Part shown: in pieces, positions 8,479-16,148 of the stretch
How the letters are laid out: each line of letters starts with the position of its first letter
Numbering within the stretch: the first letter of the stretch is position 1
NCBI RefSeq assembly: GCF_001905545.1
Contig: NZ_LIPD01000007.1
Location: 248,001-312,000, forward strand
DNA length: 64,000 nucleotides
Direction: 5' to 3'
DNA from: Streptomyces sp. CB02056
GTDB lineage: Bacteria; Actinomycetota; Actinomycetes; Streptomycetales; Streptomycetaceae
The notes under the pieces: generated by a model
Told to the model about the DNA's origin: nothing
The model's database searches: none
What the model saw: the letters and a program-made list of their open reading frames with translations, nothing else
Translations under genes and position numbers: made by a program

Positions 8479-9474
8479 TCAGCGGGCGAGGACGTGGCCG
8501 TCATCCGGTCGGTGGTCGCGGGAGCGGCGCAGGTCGGCGCTGGCATAGGTGCGCTGCAGCCAGCGGTCCGCCCCGTCGTAGCGGGGCCGGAAGGCGGTAC
8601 GGCCGTGGACGGTGACGCGGTTGTCGATGACGACCAGGTCGCCGGGGGTCAGACGCAGGGTACGGGCGGTCGCCTCGCAGGCCCGGCCGAACGCGGCCAG
8701 CGCGGCGGCGGCCCGAGGGGTGAGCGGAGCGGTGACGAGTTGGGCCATGCGGATGTCGGGGTCCTCGGCCGCACCGGACAGCACCGGCCGGGGTTCGGCT
8801 CCGGCCCCGCTCGCGGCGTCGGGGCCGAAGGAGGGCGGCGGCGTGGTGCGGAACTCCGGTGCGGACAGGGCCTCCCGGTCGGCCGGGGTGAGGAGGGGCA
8901 GTGCCTGGCGGATGCCGGCGACGCGCATCCCGGCGGTCCGGTCGTGGTCGGCGCGCAGGCACAGGAAGACCACGTAGTCCGGCGGGTGGGGGTGGAAGCC
9001 GTTCTCGGTGTGGAAGGACAGCGGCACCGATCCGGCGTTGCCGTGGAAGGCCTCCTGCCCGGGCACGGGCACGACGTCCTGCACCAGGGCCCCCGACTTC
9101 TCTGCCAGGTAGGCGAGCGGCTCGCCGAGCCCGCAGGCCACCATGGTGAGCAGCGCGGCCGGGACGGTCGCCTGCCGCTGGACCGAGCCGGGTACGGCCG
9201 GGGTCGGGGGCAGGGCCGCCCGGTCGACGGGCAGGCCGCCGATCACCAGGGTGCCGCGCGGGCCGGAGTGCCGGCGGAACCGGCGCACCGCCCGGCGCAG
9301 CGGTAGCGGGAGTTCGTCCCAGGCGTCCCGGGCCCGTGCCACCCACGCGGGGCTGTCGACCTGGTCGCCCCCGTCGGCGGACAGGGTCCGGGCCAGGCGC
9401 TCGCACGTGTCGGCGTCGGCCGGGCCCAGGTTCCAGTCCGCGGCGACGGCGGTGTTGTCGGTGGTGCCGGGCAT
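8479..9474 (-). CDS. Fe(II)/2-oxoglutarate-dependent oxygenase, clavaminate synthase-like
   Basis: Non-haem iron oxygenase of the TauD/clavaminate synthase-like superfamily, closest in pattern to amino-acid beta-hydroxylases such as VioC and AsnO. The iron ligands are visible: HTE at residues 155-157 and His290 in VHGR; Arg308 (RWLQRT) is placed to bind 2-oxoglutarate. The sequence around the first ligand (HTENGFHPHPPDY) is characteristic of the arginine/asparagine hydroxylase group. The expected reaction is hydroxylation of a free or carrier-bound amino acid using O2 and 2-oxoglutarate; the substrate is not determined. The ATG at 9474 has an AGGAG site 5 bases upstream and is preferred over the longer frame to 9519. 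It lies 41 bp downstream of the unknown gene at 9516-10664 and is very likely co-transcribed with it. Confidence 0.88.
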   Translation of the reverse strand: MPGTTDNTAVAADWNLGPADADTCERLARTLSADGGDQVDSPAWVARARDAWDELPLPLRRAVRRFRRHSGPRGTLVIGGLPVDRAALPPTPAVPGSVQRQATVPAALLTMVACGLGEPLAYLAEKSGALVQDVVPVPGQEAFHGNAGSVPLSFHTENGFHPHPPDYVVFLCLRADHDRTAGMRVAGIRQALPLLTPADREALSAPEFRTTPPPSFGPDAASGAGAEPRPVLSGAAEDPDIRMAQLVTAPLTPRAAAALAAFGRACEATARTLRLTPGDLVVIDNRVTVHGRTAFRPRYDGADRWLQRTYASADLRRSRDHRPDDGHVLAR

Positions 9475-9515
9475 CGGGTCTCCTGCCGGGGGTGTGGACG
9501 GGCGGACGCGCGGAC

Positions 9516-10664
9516 TCACGAGTGGCGCAGGCCGGCCACGGCGTCGGCGACGTAGTGGTCCCCGAATCGGATCAGGGGGGCGTACTGGGCCGCGCGGCGG
9601 TGGCGCATCTGTCGTAGTTCGGCGACGGCGTTGTCGGGGCCCTCGGGCCGCTGGGCGATGGAACGGCGCAGCCGGACCATCGAGTACGCGAGGGTGACGT
9701 GCCGTTCGGCGTCCACGATGTCGGCTTCCAGGAGGGCGTCCCGCGCCTCGGCCAACTCGGGGTCGCGGTCCGCCAGTTGCTCGTAGGATTCGGGGACCAG
9801 CGTCAGCAGGTCCTTCATCGCCGCCCGGAAGAGCTTGTACCCGCGGTGCTGGCGCCCGCTGAGCGGGATGTCCGTCGACGGCGGCGCCATGGTCCGGCGG
9901 ATCGCCGCCATGTAGTAGTCGGCCGGGATCGTACTGGCGTGGTTCATGGCCGCGGGGAAGCCGCGCACGTACTCCGTCGCGTCCGCCAGCCGCCCCAGCG
10001 CGGCATCGCCGTCACCGTCGCGCAGGTGGCGGGTGGCGTCGGCCACGGCGACCGCGGCGCAGACGTTGAACAGCACGTGGACCTGGTGCCCGATGAGCCA
10101 GCGCGCGCTCCACGCGCGCTCCAACGACGGCCCCGCACCGGGATCCGGGACGGCCGGCGCCGGAACGGGCCCGGATTCGGTGCCCGGCGCGACTCCGGTG
10201 AGGTCGAGCACCGACCGCCGCATCCCGGCCAGCTCCAGCGCCAGGTCGGCACCCGACAGCGGAGCCTCGCAGAGGTCCTCCAGGCCGCGGTGGATCACCA
10301 ACAGGCCGTGCAGGGCGGCCTGCTGGTCCGACAGCTCCACCTCGCGGACCCGGAAGTACGACTGACTGGTCGACTCCGCCGGCACGTCCTCACCCGCCAG
10401 GGCCGGAGCCAGCGCCGCCAGCGCGGCCACCACCTCGCCCGCTGCCGCGGCGGCCTGCCAAAGCGCGGCGGTCCGCTCGACCGGTCCGGCATGGGTGGCC
10501 ACCCCGGCCAGCACGCGCGCGGCCCGCCCCGCCTCGGCGGCGACCCGCGGCCCCAGCACCGGGTCGGGCCGCCCGCCCCGGGGCTCACGGAAGACGGCGA
10601 CAGGAGGATGACCGGCGACCGGCGACAAGCCCATGGTTGGGATAGCTTGCCAGGAACACGCCAC
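9516..10664 (-). CDS. Unrecognised helical protein, possibly a distant haem-oxygenase (TDO/PrnB-like) fold
   Basis: A 382-aa protein, mostly alpha-helical by composition, with no signal peptide and no membrane segment. I do not recognise it with certainty. The C-terminal third has a striking run of His, Arg and Tyr, including SGRQHRGYK and MRHRRAAQYAPLI. The latter resembles, in spacing only, the RxxH helix that carries the haem ligand in tryptophan dioxygenase and PrnB. A central HQVHVLFNVC segment could also bind metal or haem. These resemblances are weak and are offered as inference. The start is GTG at 10664 with AGGG 6 bases upstream; an in-frame ATG at 10634 has no ribosome site. It forms a two-gene unit with the 2-oxoglutarate oxygenase, which suggests a small oxidative biosynthetic step. 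Confidence 0.7.
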   Translation of the reverse strand: MACSWQAIPTMGLSPVAGHPPVAVFREPRGGRPDPVLGPRVAAEAGRAARVLAGVATHAGPVERTAALWQAAAAAGEVVAALAALAPALAGEDVPAESTSQSYFRVREVELSDQQAALHGLLVIHRGLEDLCEAPLSGADLALELAGMRRSVLDLTGVAPGTESGPVPAPAVPDPGAGPSLERAWSARWLIGHQVHVLFNVCAAVAVADATRHLRDGDGDAALGRLADATEYVRGFPAAMNHASTIPADYYMAAIRRTMAPPSTDIPLSGRQHRGYKLFRAAMKDLLTLVPESYEQLADRDPELAEARDALLEADIVDAERHVTLAYSMVRLRRSIAQRPEGPDNAVAELRQMRHRRAAQYAPLIRFGDHYVADAVAGLRHS

Positions 10665-11019
10665 ACGAAACCCTGATGCTTACGTCGATTCGCCTTCCGC
10701 GCACCGACGTTGGAAGCCCGGCCGGCGAGTAGCGACGGGCCTGACCCGTACCCCGAACCAACTGTCCGACGCGACGCGGCGCTCCTGCACCCACCCCGCG
10801 GAGGTCGCCGACGCCATCGCCGGGCCGAACCTCCGCGGCGACGGCGCCACGGTCGTCCGCTCCCGCCGCCTGGTCGCACCGTCCGCCCCCAGCGGCCCGG
10901 TGACCTGCGGTTTCCTCACCGGAACGGGGCAAGCGCCGGCGGGTCACCCCGCATGCGGGGCGGTGGCACCTCTGTTTGACTGAGGACGGATGATCCCCGC
11001 CTCGAGAGGGAGCACGCCC
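10665..11019. other. Intergenic region between divergent genes, with a 14-bp palindrome
   Basis: About 355 bp separating the unknown gene/oxygenase unit from the second serine hydrolase. Short frames exist but lack ribosome sites and family features. A perfect palindrome CCCCGCATGCGGGG at 10947-10960 lies 60 bp before the serine hydrolase start and is a candidate operator. No regulator gene is adjacent. Confidence 0.45.
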
Positions 11020-12192
11020 ATGCCCGTGGCCACCGGAAGAGGCCCGGCCACCCTCGCCGCCGTGGCCGCCGCACTCCTGACCGCGCTCCTGCCGGTCCCG
11101 GCGTCCCCAGCGGCCGCCGCCGCACCGGCCGACGGGGCCGGCCGACCGGAGCACGCACGGACCCGGGCCTCGATGGAGCGGGCGGTACGGGACGGTGCGC
11201 CCGGGGTCCTCGTCACCGTGTCCGAGGGCGAAGGCCGATGGGTGGGAACGGCAGGGGTGGCGGACCGCAGGACGGGACGCCCGCCCCGTCCGGCGGACCA
11301 CTTCCGGGTGGGCAGCATCACCAAGACGTTCACGGCCGTGCTCGTGCTCCAGCTGGAGGCGGAGGGGCGGCTCGGCATCGACGACACCGTGGAGAAGTGG
11401 CTGCCGGGCCTGGTCCGGGGCCACGGCCACGACGGCCGCCGCATCACCGTCCGGCAGCTGCTGAACCACACCAGCGGCGTGTACAACTACCTCAACGACC
11501 CCGCCCTGCACCAGATCGGGCCGATCTGGCTCGAGCACCTGCACGACACCTGGACTCCCGAGGAACTCCTGGCCGTCGCGATGTCGAAGCCACCCACGGC
11601 CACCCCCGGCGAGAGGTTCGTGTACTCCAACACCAACTACCTCCTGGCCGCGATGATCGTGGAGCGGATCACCGGCAGCTCCTACGAGCACGAGCTGCGC
11701 CGTCGCATCATCGACCCGCTCCACCTGCGGGGCACCGACTCGCCCGGAACCCGCGAGTCGCTGCCCCGTCCGTCCGGCCGGGACTACTCCACCGCCCAGG
11801 TCCAGTTGCCCCCACCGGGCGTCGACGTCACGGAGTTCAACCCCTCGGCGATCCGTGCCAGTGGCGAGATCATCAGCACGGCCGACGACCTCGACCACTT
11901 CTACCGCGCCCTGCTCACCGGCCGGCTGCTGCCCCAGGCGCAGCTGCGGGAGATGACCACCACCGTGCCCGCCGGCATCGACGACCAGGGCCTCGGCATC
12001 GCCCGCATGACCACCTCCTGCGGGGTCGAGCTCTGGGGGTACCGCGGCGGCGGCTACGGATTCGAGGCCCTCGCGGTCTCCACCCGCGACACCCGCCACC
12101 GGATGACCGTCTACTTCAACACCGACAGCCTCGCGCTCCAGGGCGCGGCGGCCCGGGACCTCGCCGACGCGGAGTTCTGCCAGCACTCATGA
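11020..12192 (+). CDS. Secreted serine hydrolase paralog with altered third motif
   Basis: Beta-lactamase/DD-peptidase-fold hydrolase of 390 aa, paralogous to 6734-7879. It has a signal peptide over residues 1-35 (alanine-rich, ending ASPAAAAAP). The catalytic SITK is at 99-102 and YSN at 202-204. The third motif, HGG in the paralog, reads YRG at 341-343 in the aligned position WGYRGGGYG. That change removes the His normally lining the active site and may alter substrate range or activity. The ATG at 11020 follows an AGGGAG site by 8 bases; a start 30 bases earlier has none. It acts outside the cell, with peptidoglycan or a small peptide or ester as possible substrate. It is followed by a hairpin and a convergent gene. 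Confidence 0.88.
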   Translation: MPVATGRGPATLAAVAAALLTALLPVPASPAAAAAPADGAGRPEHARTRASMERAVRDGAPGVLVTVSEGEGRWVGTAGVADRRTGRPPRPADHFRVGSITKTFTAVLVLQLEAEGRLGIDDTVEKWLPGLVRGHGHDGRRITVRQLLNHTSGVYNYLNDPALHQIGPIWLEHLHDTWTPEELLAVAMSKPPTATPGERFVYSNTNYLLAAMIVERITGSSYEHELRRRIIDPLHLRGTDSPGTRESLPRPSGRDYSTAQVQLPPPGVDVTEFNPSAIRASGEIISTADDLDHFYRALLTGRLLPQAQLREMTTTVPAGIDDQGLGIARMTTSCGVELWGYRGGGYGFEALAVSTRDTRHRMTVYFNTDSLALQGAAARDLADAEFCQHS

Positions 12193-12239
12193 CCCGGGGC
12201 CAGACGCGTACGCCTGGCGGTCACCCCCGCAGGCCGTGG

Positions 12240-12267
12240 TGCGCCGCCCCCGGTGAGGGGCGGCGCA
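12240..12267. terminator. Bidirectional hairpin terminator
   Basis: A perfect 11-bp stem (TGCGCCGCCCC / GGGGCGGCGCA) with a 6-base loop between the convergent serine hydrolase and enoyl-CoA hydratase genes. It ends the valine-catabolism operon on the minus strand. Confidence 0.8.
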
Positions 12268-12279
12268 CCGGCCGGGCTG

Positions 12280-13053
12280 TCAGCGGTGGCGGAACTCCGG
12301 CGGGCGCTTCTCGGCGAAGGCCGCCATGCCCTCCTTCTGGTCCGCCGTCGCGAACGTCGCGTGGAACAGCCGCCGTTCGAAGCGGACGCCCTCGGCGAGG
12401 GTCGTCTCGTACGAGCGGTTGACGCTCTCCTTGAGCATGATCGCGGCCGGGGCGGACATCGCCGCGATCGTCTCGGCGGTGGCCAGCGCCTCGGACAGCA
12501 GCTGGTCGGCGGGGACGATCCGGGAGACCAGCCCGGCCCGCTCGGCCTCCTCGGCGCCCATCATCCGACCGGTCAGGCACAGCTCCATGGCCTTCGCCTT
12601 GCCGACCGCCCTGGTCAGCCGCTGCGAGCCCCCGATACCCGGGATCACGCCGAGCTTGATCTCCGGCTGCCCGAACTTCGCGGTGTCCGCCGCCAGCAGG
12701 ACGTCGCACAGCATGGCCAACTCGCAGCCGCCGCCCAGCGCGTAGCCCGCGACGGCCGCGACGACGGGCTTGCGCAGGGCGCCGAAGCGGTCCCAGGCGG
12801 CGAACCAGTCGCCGAGGTAGGCGTCGACGAAGTCGAGCGACTGCATCTCCTTGATGTCGGCGCCGGCCGCGAAGGCCTTCTCCGAGCCGGTGACCACCAG
12901 GCAGCCGATCTCCTGGTCCCGGTCGAACTCCGTTGCGGCCGCGACGACTTCGTTCATCAGCCGGGTGTTGAGCGCGTTGAGCGCCTTGGGCCGGTCGAGT
13001 GTGATCAGCCCCACCCGGCCCTTGCGCTCGACCCGGATCGTCCCGTACGTCAT
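12280..13053 (-). CDS. Enoyl-CoA hydratase
   Basis: Crotonase-fold hydratase, 257 aa, the normal length for the family. The oxyanion-hole residues lie in AFAAGADIKEM and ALGGGCELAM. The two catalytic glutamates are expected in the segments CELAMLCD and GQPEIKLGVIPGIGG. In the operon it can hydrate methacrylyl-CoA to 3-hydroxyisobutyryl-CoA, the step before the hydrolase encoded two genes upstream. The ATG at 13053 overlaps the stop of mmsB by 4 bases (ATGA), showing translational coupling. It is the last gene of the operon and is followed by a terminator hairpin. Confidence 0.93.
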   Translation of the reverse strand: MTYGTIRVERKGRVGLITLDRPKALNALNTRLMNEVVAAATEFDRDQEIGCLVVTGSEKAFAAGADIKEMQSLDFVDAYLGDWFAAWDRFGALRKPVVAAVAGYALGGGCELAMLCDVLLAADTAKFGQPEIKLGVIPGIGGSQRLTRAVGKAKAMELCLTGRMMGAEEAERAGLVSRIVPADQLLSEALATAETIAAMSAPAAIMLKESVNRSYETTLAEGVRFERRLFHATFATADQKEGMAAFAEKRPPEFRHR

Positions 13054-13937
13054 GCGGCGCCCTCCCGGAGGGTGGTGATGATGGCGGAGAAGTCCAGCCC
13101 GGCGCCCTCGTCCTGGGCGAAGGCGGCGTACAACTCGGCGGCCCTTCGGCCCAGTTCGGCCGGTACGGCGGAGGCGGTGGCGGCGTCGGCGGCCAGTCCG
13201 AGGTCCTTGGCCATCAGGGTGGCCGCGAATCCGGCCGCGTAGTCGCGGTTGGCGGGGCTGGCCGGGACGGGGCCGGGGACGGGACAGTTGGCGGTGAGCG
13301 CCCAGCACTGGCCGGAGGCGGTGGAGGCCACGTCGAACAGGGCCTGGTGGCTGAGCCCGAGGCTCTCCCCGAGGACGAAGGCCTCGCTGACCGCGATCAT
13401 GGAGACGCCGAGGATCATGTTGTTGCAGATCTTCGCCGCCTGGCCGGCGCCGGACCCTCCGCAGTGGACGACCCGCCGGCCCATCGCCGCCAGCAGCGGC
13501 TCGACGTCGGCGAAGTCGGCGGCGTCCGCGCCGACCATGAAGGTCAGGCCGGCCGCCTCGGCGCCGGCCACACCGCCGGAGACCGGTGCGTCGACGGCCC
13601 GGTGCCCGGCGACCCGGGCGAGGTCGGCGGCCACCCGGGCGTCCCCGACCGCGATGGTGGAGCAGTCCACGAACAGCGCGCCGCTCGGCGCCGCTGCCGT
13701 CAACTCACCGTAGGCGTCCAGGACATGGCGTCCGGCCGGGAGCATGGTGACGACCGTCCCGGCCGCCGCCACCGCCTGCGCCGCCGAGGCGGCCACGGCG
13801 ACGCCGTTCCCGGCGGCGCGCTCCCGGGCGTCCGGGGCCAGGTCGTAGCCGGTCACCCGGTGTCCGGCCCTGACCAGGTTGGCGGCCATCGGGCCGCCCA
13901 TGTTGCCGAGTCCGATGAATCCGATCGTCTGGGTCAC
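13050..13937 (-). CDS. mmsB: 3-hydroxyisobutyrate dehydrogenase
   Basis: Oxidises 3-hydroxyisobutyrate to methylmalonate semialdehyde with NAD. The N-terminal Rossmann motif is GFIGLGNMGGPMAANL, exactly the 3-HIBDH signature. The substrate-binding DAPVSGG and the catalytic Lys in GAGQAAKICNN are both present. Length is 295 aa, as expected. It begins with GTG at 13937, overlapping the upstream hydrolase stop by 4 bases, and its own stop overlaps the enoyl-CoA hydratase start by 4 bases. With its neighbours it gives the distal valine pathway from isobutyryl-CoA to propionyl-CoA. Confidence 0.95.
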   Translation of the reverse strand: MTQTIGFIGLGNMGGPMAANLVRAGHRVTGYDLAPDARERAAGNGVAVAASAAQAVAAAGTVVTMLPAGRHVLDAYGELTAAAPSGALFVDCSTIAVGDARVAADLARVAGHRAVDAPVSGGVAGAEAAGLTFMVGADAADFADVEPLLAAMGRRVVHCGGSGAGQAAKICNNMILGVSMIAVSEAFVLGESLGLSHQALFDVASTASGQCWALTANCPVPGPVPASPANRDYAAGFAATLMAKDLGLAADAATASAVPAELGRRAAELYAAFAQDEGAGLDFSAIITTLREGAA

Positions 13938-14998
13938 CAGCGCTCCAGGGGTGTGGTGGCGGCGAGGCCGAGTTCACGGTCGCCGAGCGGGGCGAAGTAG
14001 CGGTCCACGGCGGCGGGTTCGACGGCGCTCAGCGTCGCCGGGCTCCACCGCGGGGTGCGGTCCTTGTCGATCACCTGGGCCCGGATGCCCTCGGCGAGGT
14101 CCGGCGTGGCGAGCGCCGCGCAGGAGGTGCGGTACTCCTGGTCGAGGACGGCCTCCAGCGGGCCGAGTGCCCGGGCCCGGCGCAGGGCCGCGAGCGTCGC
14201 CTTCACCGCGGTCGGGGAGTTGGCGGCGATCCGGTCGGCGGCCTTCTTGGCCTCGGGTTCGCCGCTCTCCCGCAGCCGGTCGAGGATCTCCTCCACGGTG
14301 CCGGCCGCGTAGCAGTGGTCGATCCATCCGCGCTGCGCGTCCAGCACGCCGGCCGGCGCGGGCCCGATGTTCCGTTCCAGGGCGTCGTGGACGGGCAGTT
14401 CGGCCAGGTCGTCCAGCAGGGCGGGCAGCCGCTCGGCGGGCACGAAGTGGTCGGCGAGCCCGCACAGCAACGCGTCCCCGGCGCCGACGGCCCCTGCGGT
14501 CAGGGCGAGGTGGGTGCCCGACTCCCCCGGCGCGAGGGCGAGCAGGTAGGTGCCGCCGACGTCGGGGACGAAGCCGATGCCGGCCTCCGGCAGGGCGACC
14601 CGGGTGGTCTCCGTGACGATCCGGACGCTGCCGTGGGCGGAGACGCCGACCCCGCCGCCCATCACGATGCCGTTCATCACGGCGACGTAGGGCTTCGGGT
14701 AGCGGGCGATCCGGGCGTTGAGCCGGTACTCGTCGCGCCAGAACTCCTCGACGGCGCCCGGGTCGCCGCCGGTGGCGGCGCGGTGGATGGCGACGATGTC
14801 GCCGCCCGCGCAGAAGGCCCGCTCGCCGGCGCCGGTGATCACGACGGTCTCCACGTCGCCGTCCCGCTCCCACGCGTCCAGTGCGGCGGAGATCCTCCGC
14901 ACCATGCCGTGGGTGAGGGCGTTCAGGGCCGCCGGGCGGTTGAGGACGATCAGTCCCGCCCGGCCCTCGCGCTGGACGAGCACCTCGTCCGTACCCAT
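13934..14998 (-). CDS. 3-hydroxyisobutyryl-CoA hydrolase (enoyl-CoA hydratase/isomerase family)
   Basis: Crotonase-superfamily protein of 354 aa. Its length and C-terminal extension match 3-hydroxyisobutyryl-CoA hydrolases (HIBCH type), which free 3-hydroxyisobutyrate from CoA, rather than simple hydratases of about 260 aa. The oxyanion-hole segments FCAGGDIVA and GIVMGGGVGVSAHG and the acidic segment ALPEAGIGFVPDVGG fit HIBCH. It starts at the ATG overlapping the acyl-CoA dehydrogenase stop by one base. Between the dehydrogenase and mmsB, it is the expected enzyme for valine degradation. Confidence 0.92.
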   Translation of the reverse strand: MGTDEVLVQREGRAGLIVLNRPAALNALTHGMVRRISAALDAWERDGDVETVVITGAGERAFCAGGDIVAIHRAATGGDPGAVEEFWRDEYRLNARIARYPKPYVAVMNGIVMGGGVGVSAHGSVRIVTETTRVALPEAGIGFVPDVGGTYLLALAPGESGTHLALTAGAVGAGDALLCGLADHFVPAERLPALLDDLAELPVHDALERNIGPAPAGVLDAQRGWIDHCYAAGTVEEILDRLRESGEPEAKKAADRIAANSPTAVKATLAALRRARALGPLEAVLDQEYRTSCAALATPDLAEGIRAQVIDKDRTPRWSPATLSAVEPAAVDRYFAPLGDRELGLAATTPLERW

Positions 14999-16140
14999 CA
15001 CGCGGCCCCGGTCAGGCCGCGGGCGACGATGACGCGCATGATCTCGTTGGTCCCTTCCAGGATCTGGTGCACCCGCAGGTCGCGGACGATCTTCTCGATG
15101 CCGTACTCGGCCAGGTAGCCGTAGCCGCCGTGGAGTTGGAGCGCCTGGTTGGCCACCTCGAAGCCGGTGTCGGTGGCGTGGCGCTTGGCCATCGCGCACA
15201 GCTCCGGCGCCCGGGGGTCGCCCCGGTCCAGCGCGGCGGCGGCCCGCCAGAGCAGCGATCTGGCGGCCTCCAGCTCGGTGGCCATGTCGGCGAGCCGGAA
15301 CCGCAGCGCCTGGGCGTGCAGCAGCGCGGCCCCGAACGCCTCCCGGTCGGCCAGGTGCCGGGTGGCCCGCTCCAGGGCGTCCTGCGCGCCGCCGACGGAG
15401 CAGGCGGCGATGCCGAGCCGGCCGCCGTTCAGTCCGTTCATGGCGATCCGGAAGCCCTCGCCCTCCCCGCCGAGCAGGCGGTCGGCGGGGAGCCGGACGC
15501 CGTCCAGCAGCACCTGCCGGGTCGGCTGGGCGTTCCAGCCCATCTTCTTCTCGTTCGCTCCGAAGGAGACGCCGGGGTCGTCCCGCTCCACCAGGAACGC
15601 GGAGACGCCCCGGGCCCCCGGGCCGCCGGTTCGGGCCATCACCACGTACACCTGCGAGGTGCCGGCGCCCGAGACGAACTGCTTGACGCCGTCCAGGACC
15701 CAGTGGTCCCCGTGCCGGCGGGCCCGGGTGGCCAGCGCGGCGGCGTCCGAGCCCGCGCCCGGCTCGGTGAGGCAGTAGCTGCCGAGCAGTTCCGTCGAGC
15801 AGAGCCCGGGCAGCAGCCGGGCGCGCTGGGCGGGACTGCCGTAGCGGTCGATCATCCAGGCGACCATGTTGTGGATCGACAGGTAGCCGGCGATGGACGG
15901 GCAGCCGGTCGCCAGTGCCTCGAAGACGAGCACGCCGTCCTGGCGGCCGAGCTCCGAGCCGCCCGACTCCTCCCGCACGTAGACGCCGCCGAGGCCCAGG
16001 TCGGCGGCCTTGCGCAGGACGTCGACCGGGAAGTGCTTGGCCTGGTCCCACGCGACGGCGTGCGGGGCGAGGTGCTCGCGGGCGAAGTCCCGGGTGGTCG
16101 CGACGATGGCGAGCTGGTCGTCGGTCAGATGGGTGTGCAC
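14998..16140 (-). CDS. Acyl-CoA dehydrogenase, probably isobutyryl-CoA dehydrogenase
   Basis: FAD flavoprotein of 380 aa, the normal length. Family signatures are YCLTEPGAGSDAAAL (FAD and substrate contact) and the C-terminal QLHGGYGY ... LEGTNEIMR, which includes the catalytic base region. The context, in one operon with methylmalonate-semialdehyde dehydrogenase and HIBCH, points to isobutyryl-CoA to methacrylyl-CoA oxidation in valine catabolism. The start is GTG at 16140, 8 bp after the mmsA stop, with GAGG 6 bases upstream. An electron-transfer flavoprotein encoded elsewhere would take the electrons. Confidence 0.93.
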   Translation of the reverse strand: MHTHLTDDQLAIVATTRDFAREHLAPHAVAWDQAKHFPVDVLRKAADLGLGGVYVREESGGSELGRQDGVLVFEALATGCPSIAGYLSIHNMVAWMIDRYGSPAQRARLLPGLCSTELLGSYCLTEPGAGSDAAALATRARRHGDHWVLDGVKQFVSGAGTSQVYVVMARTGGPGARGVSAFLVERDDPGVSFGANEKKMGWNAQPTRQVLLDGVRLPADRLLGGEGEGFRIAMNGLNGGRLGIAACSVGGAQDALERATRHLADREAFGAALLHAQALRFRLADMATELEAARSLLWRAAAALDRGDPRAPELCAMAKRHATDTGFEVANQALQLHGGYGYLAEYGIEKIVRDLRVHQILEGTNEIMRVIVARGLTGAA

Positions 16141-16148
16141 GGCGCGCC

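Noticed and set aside
10680..10983. Short frames in the gap before the second serine hydrolase
   Set aside because: No ribosome sites or recognisable features; the region fits a divergent promoter region.
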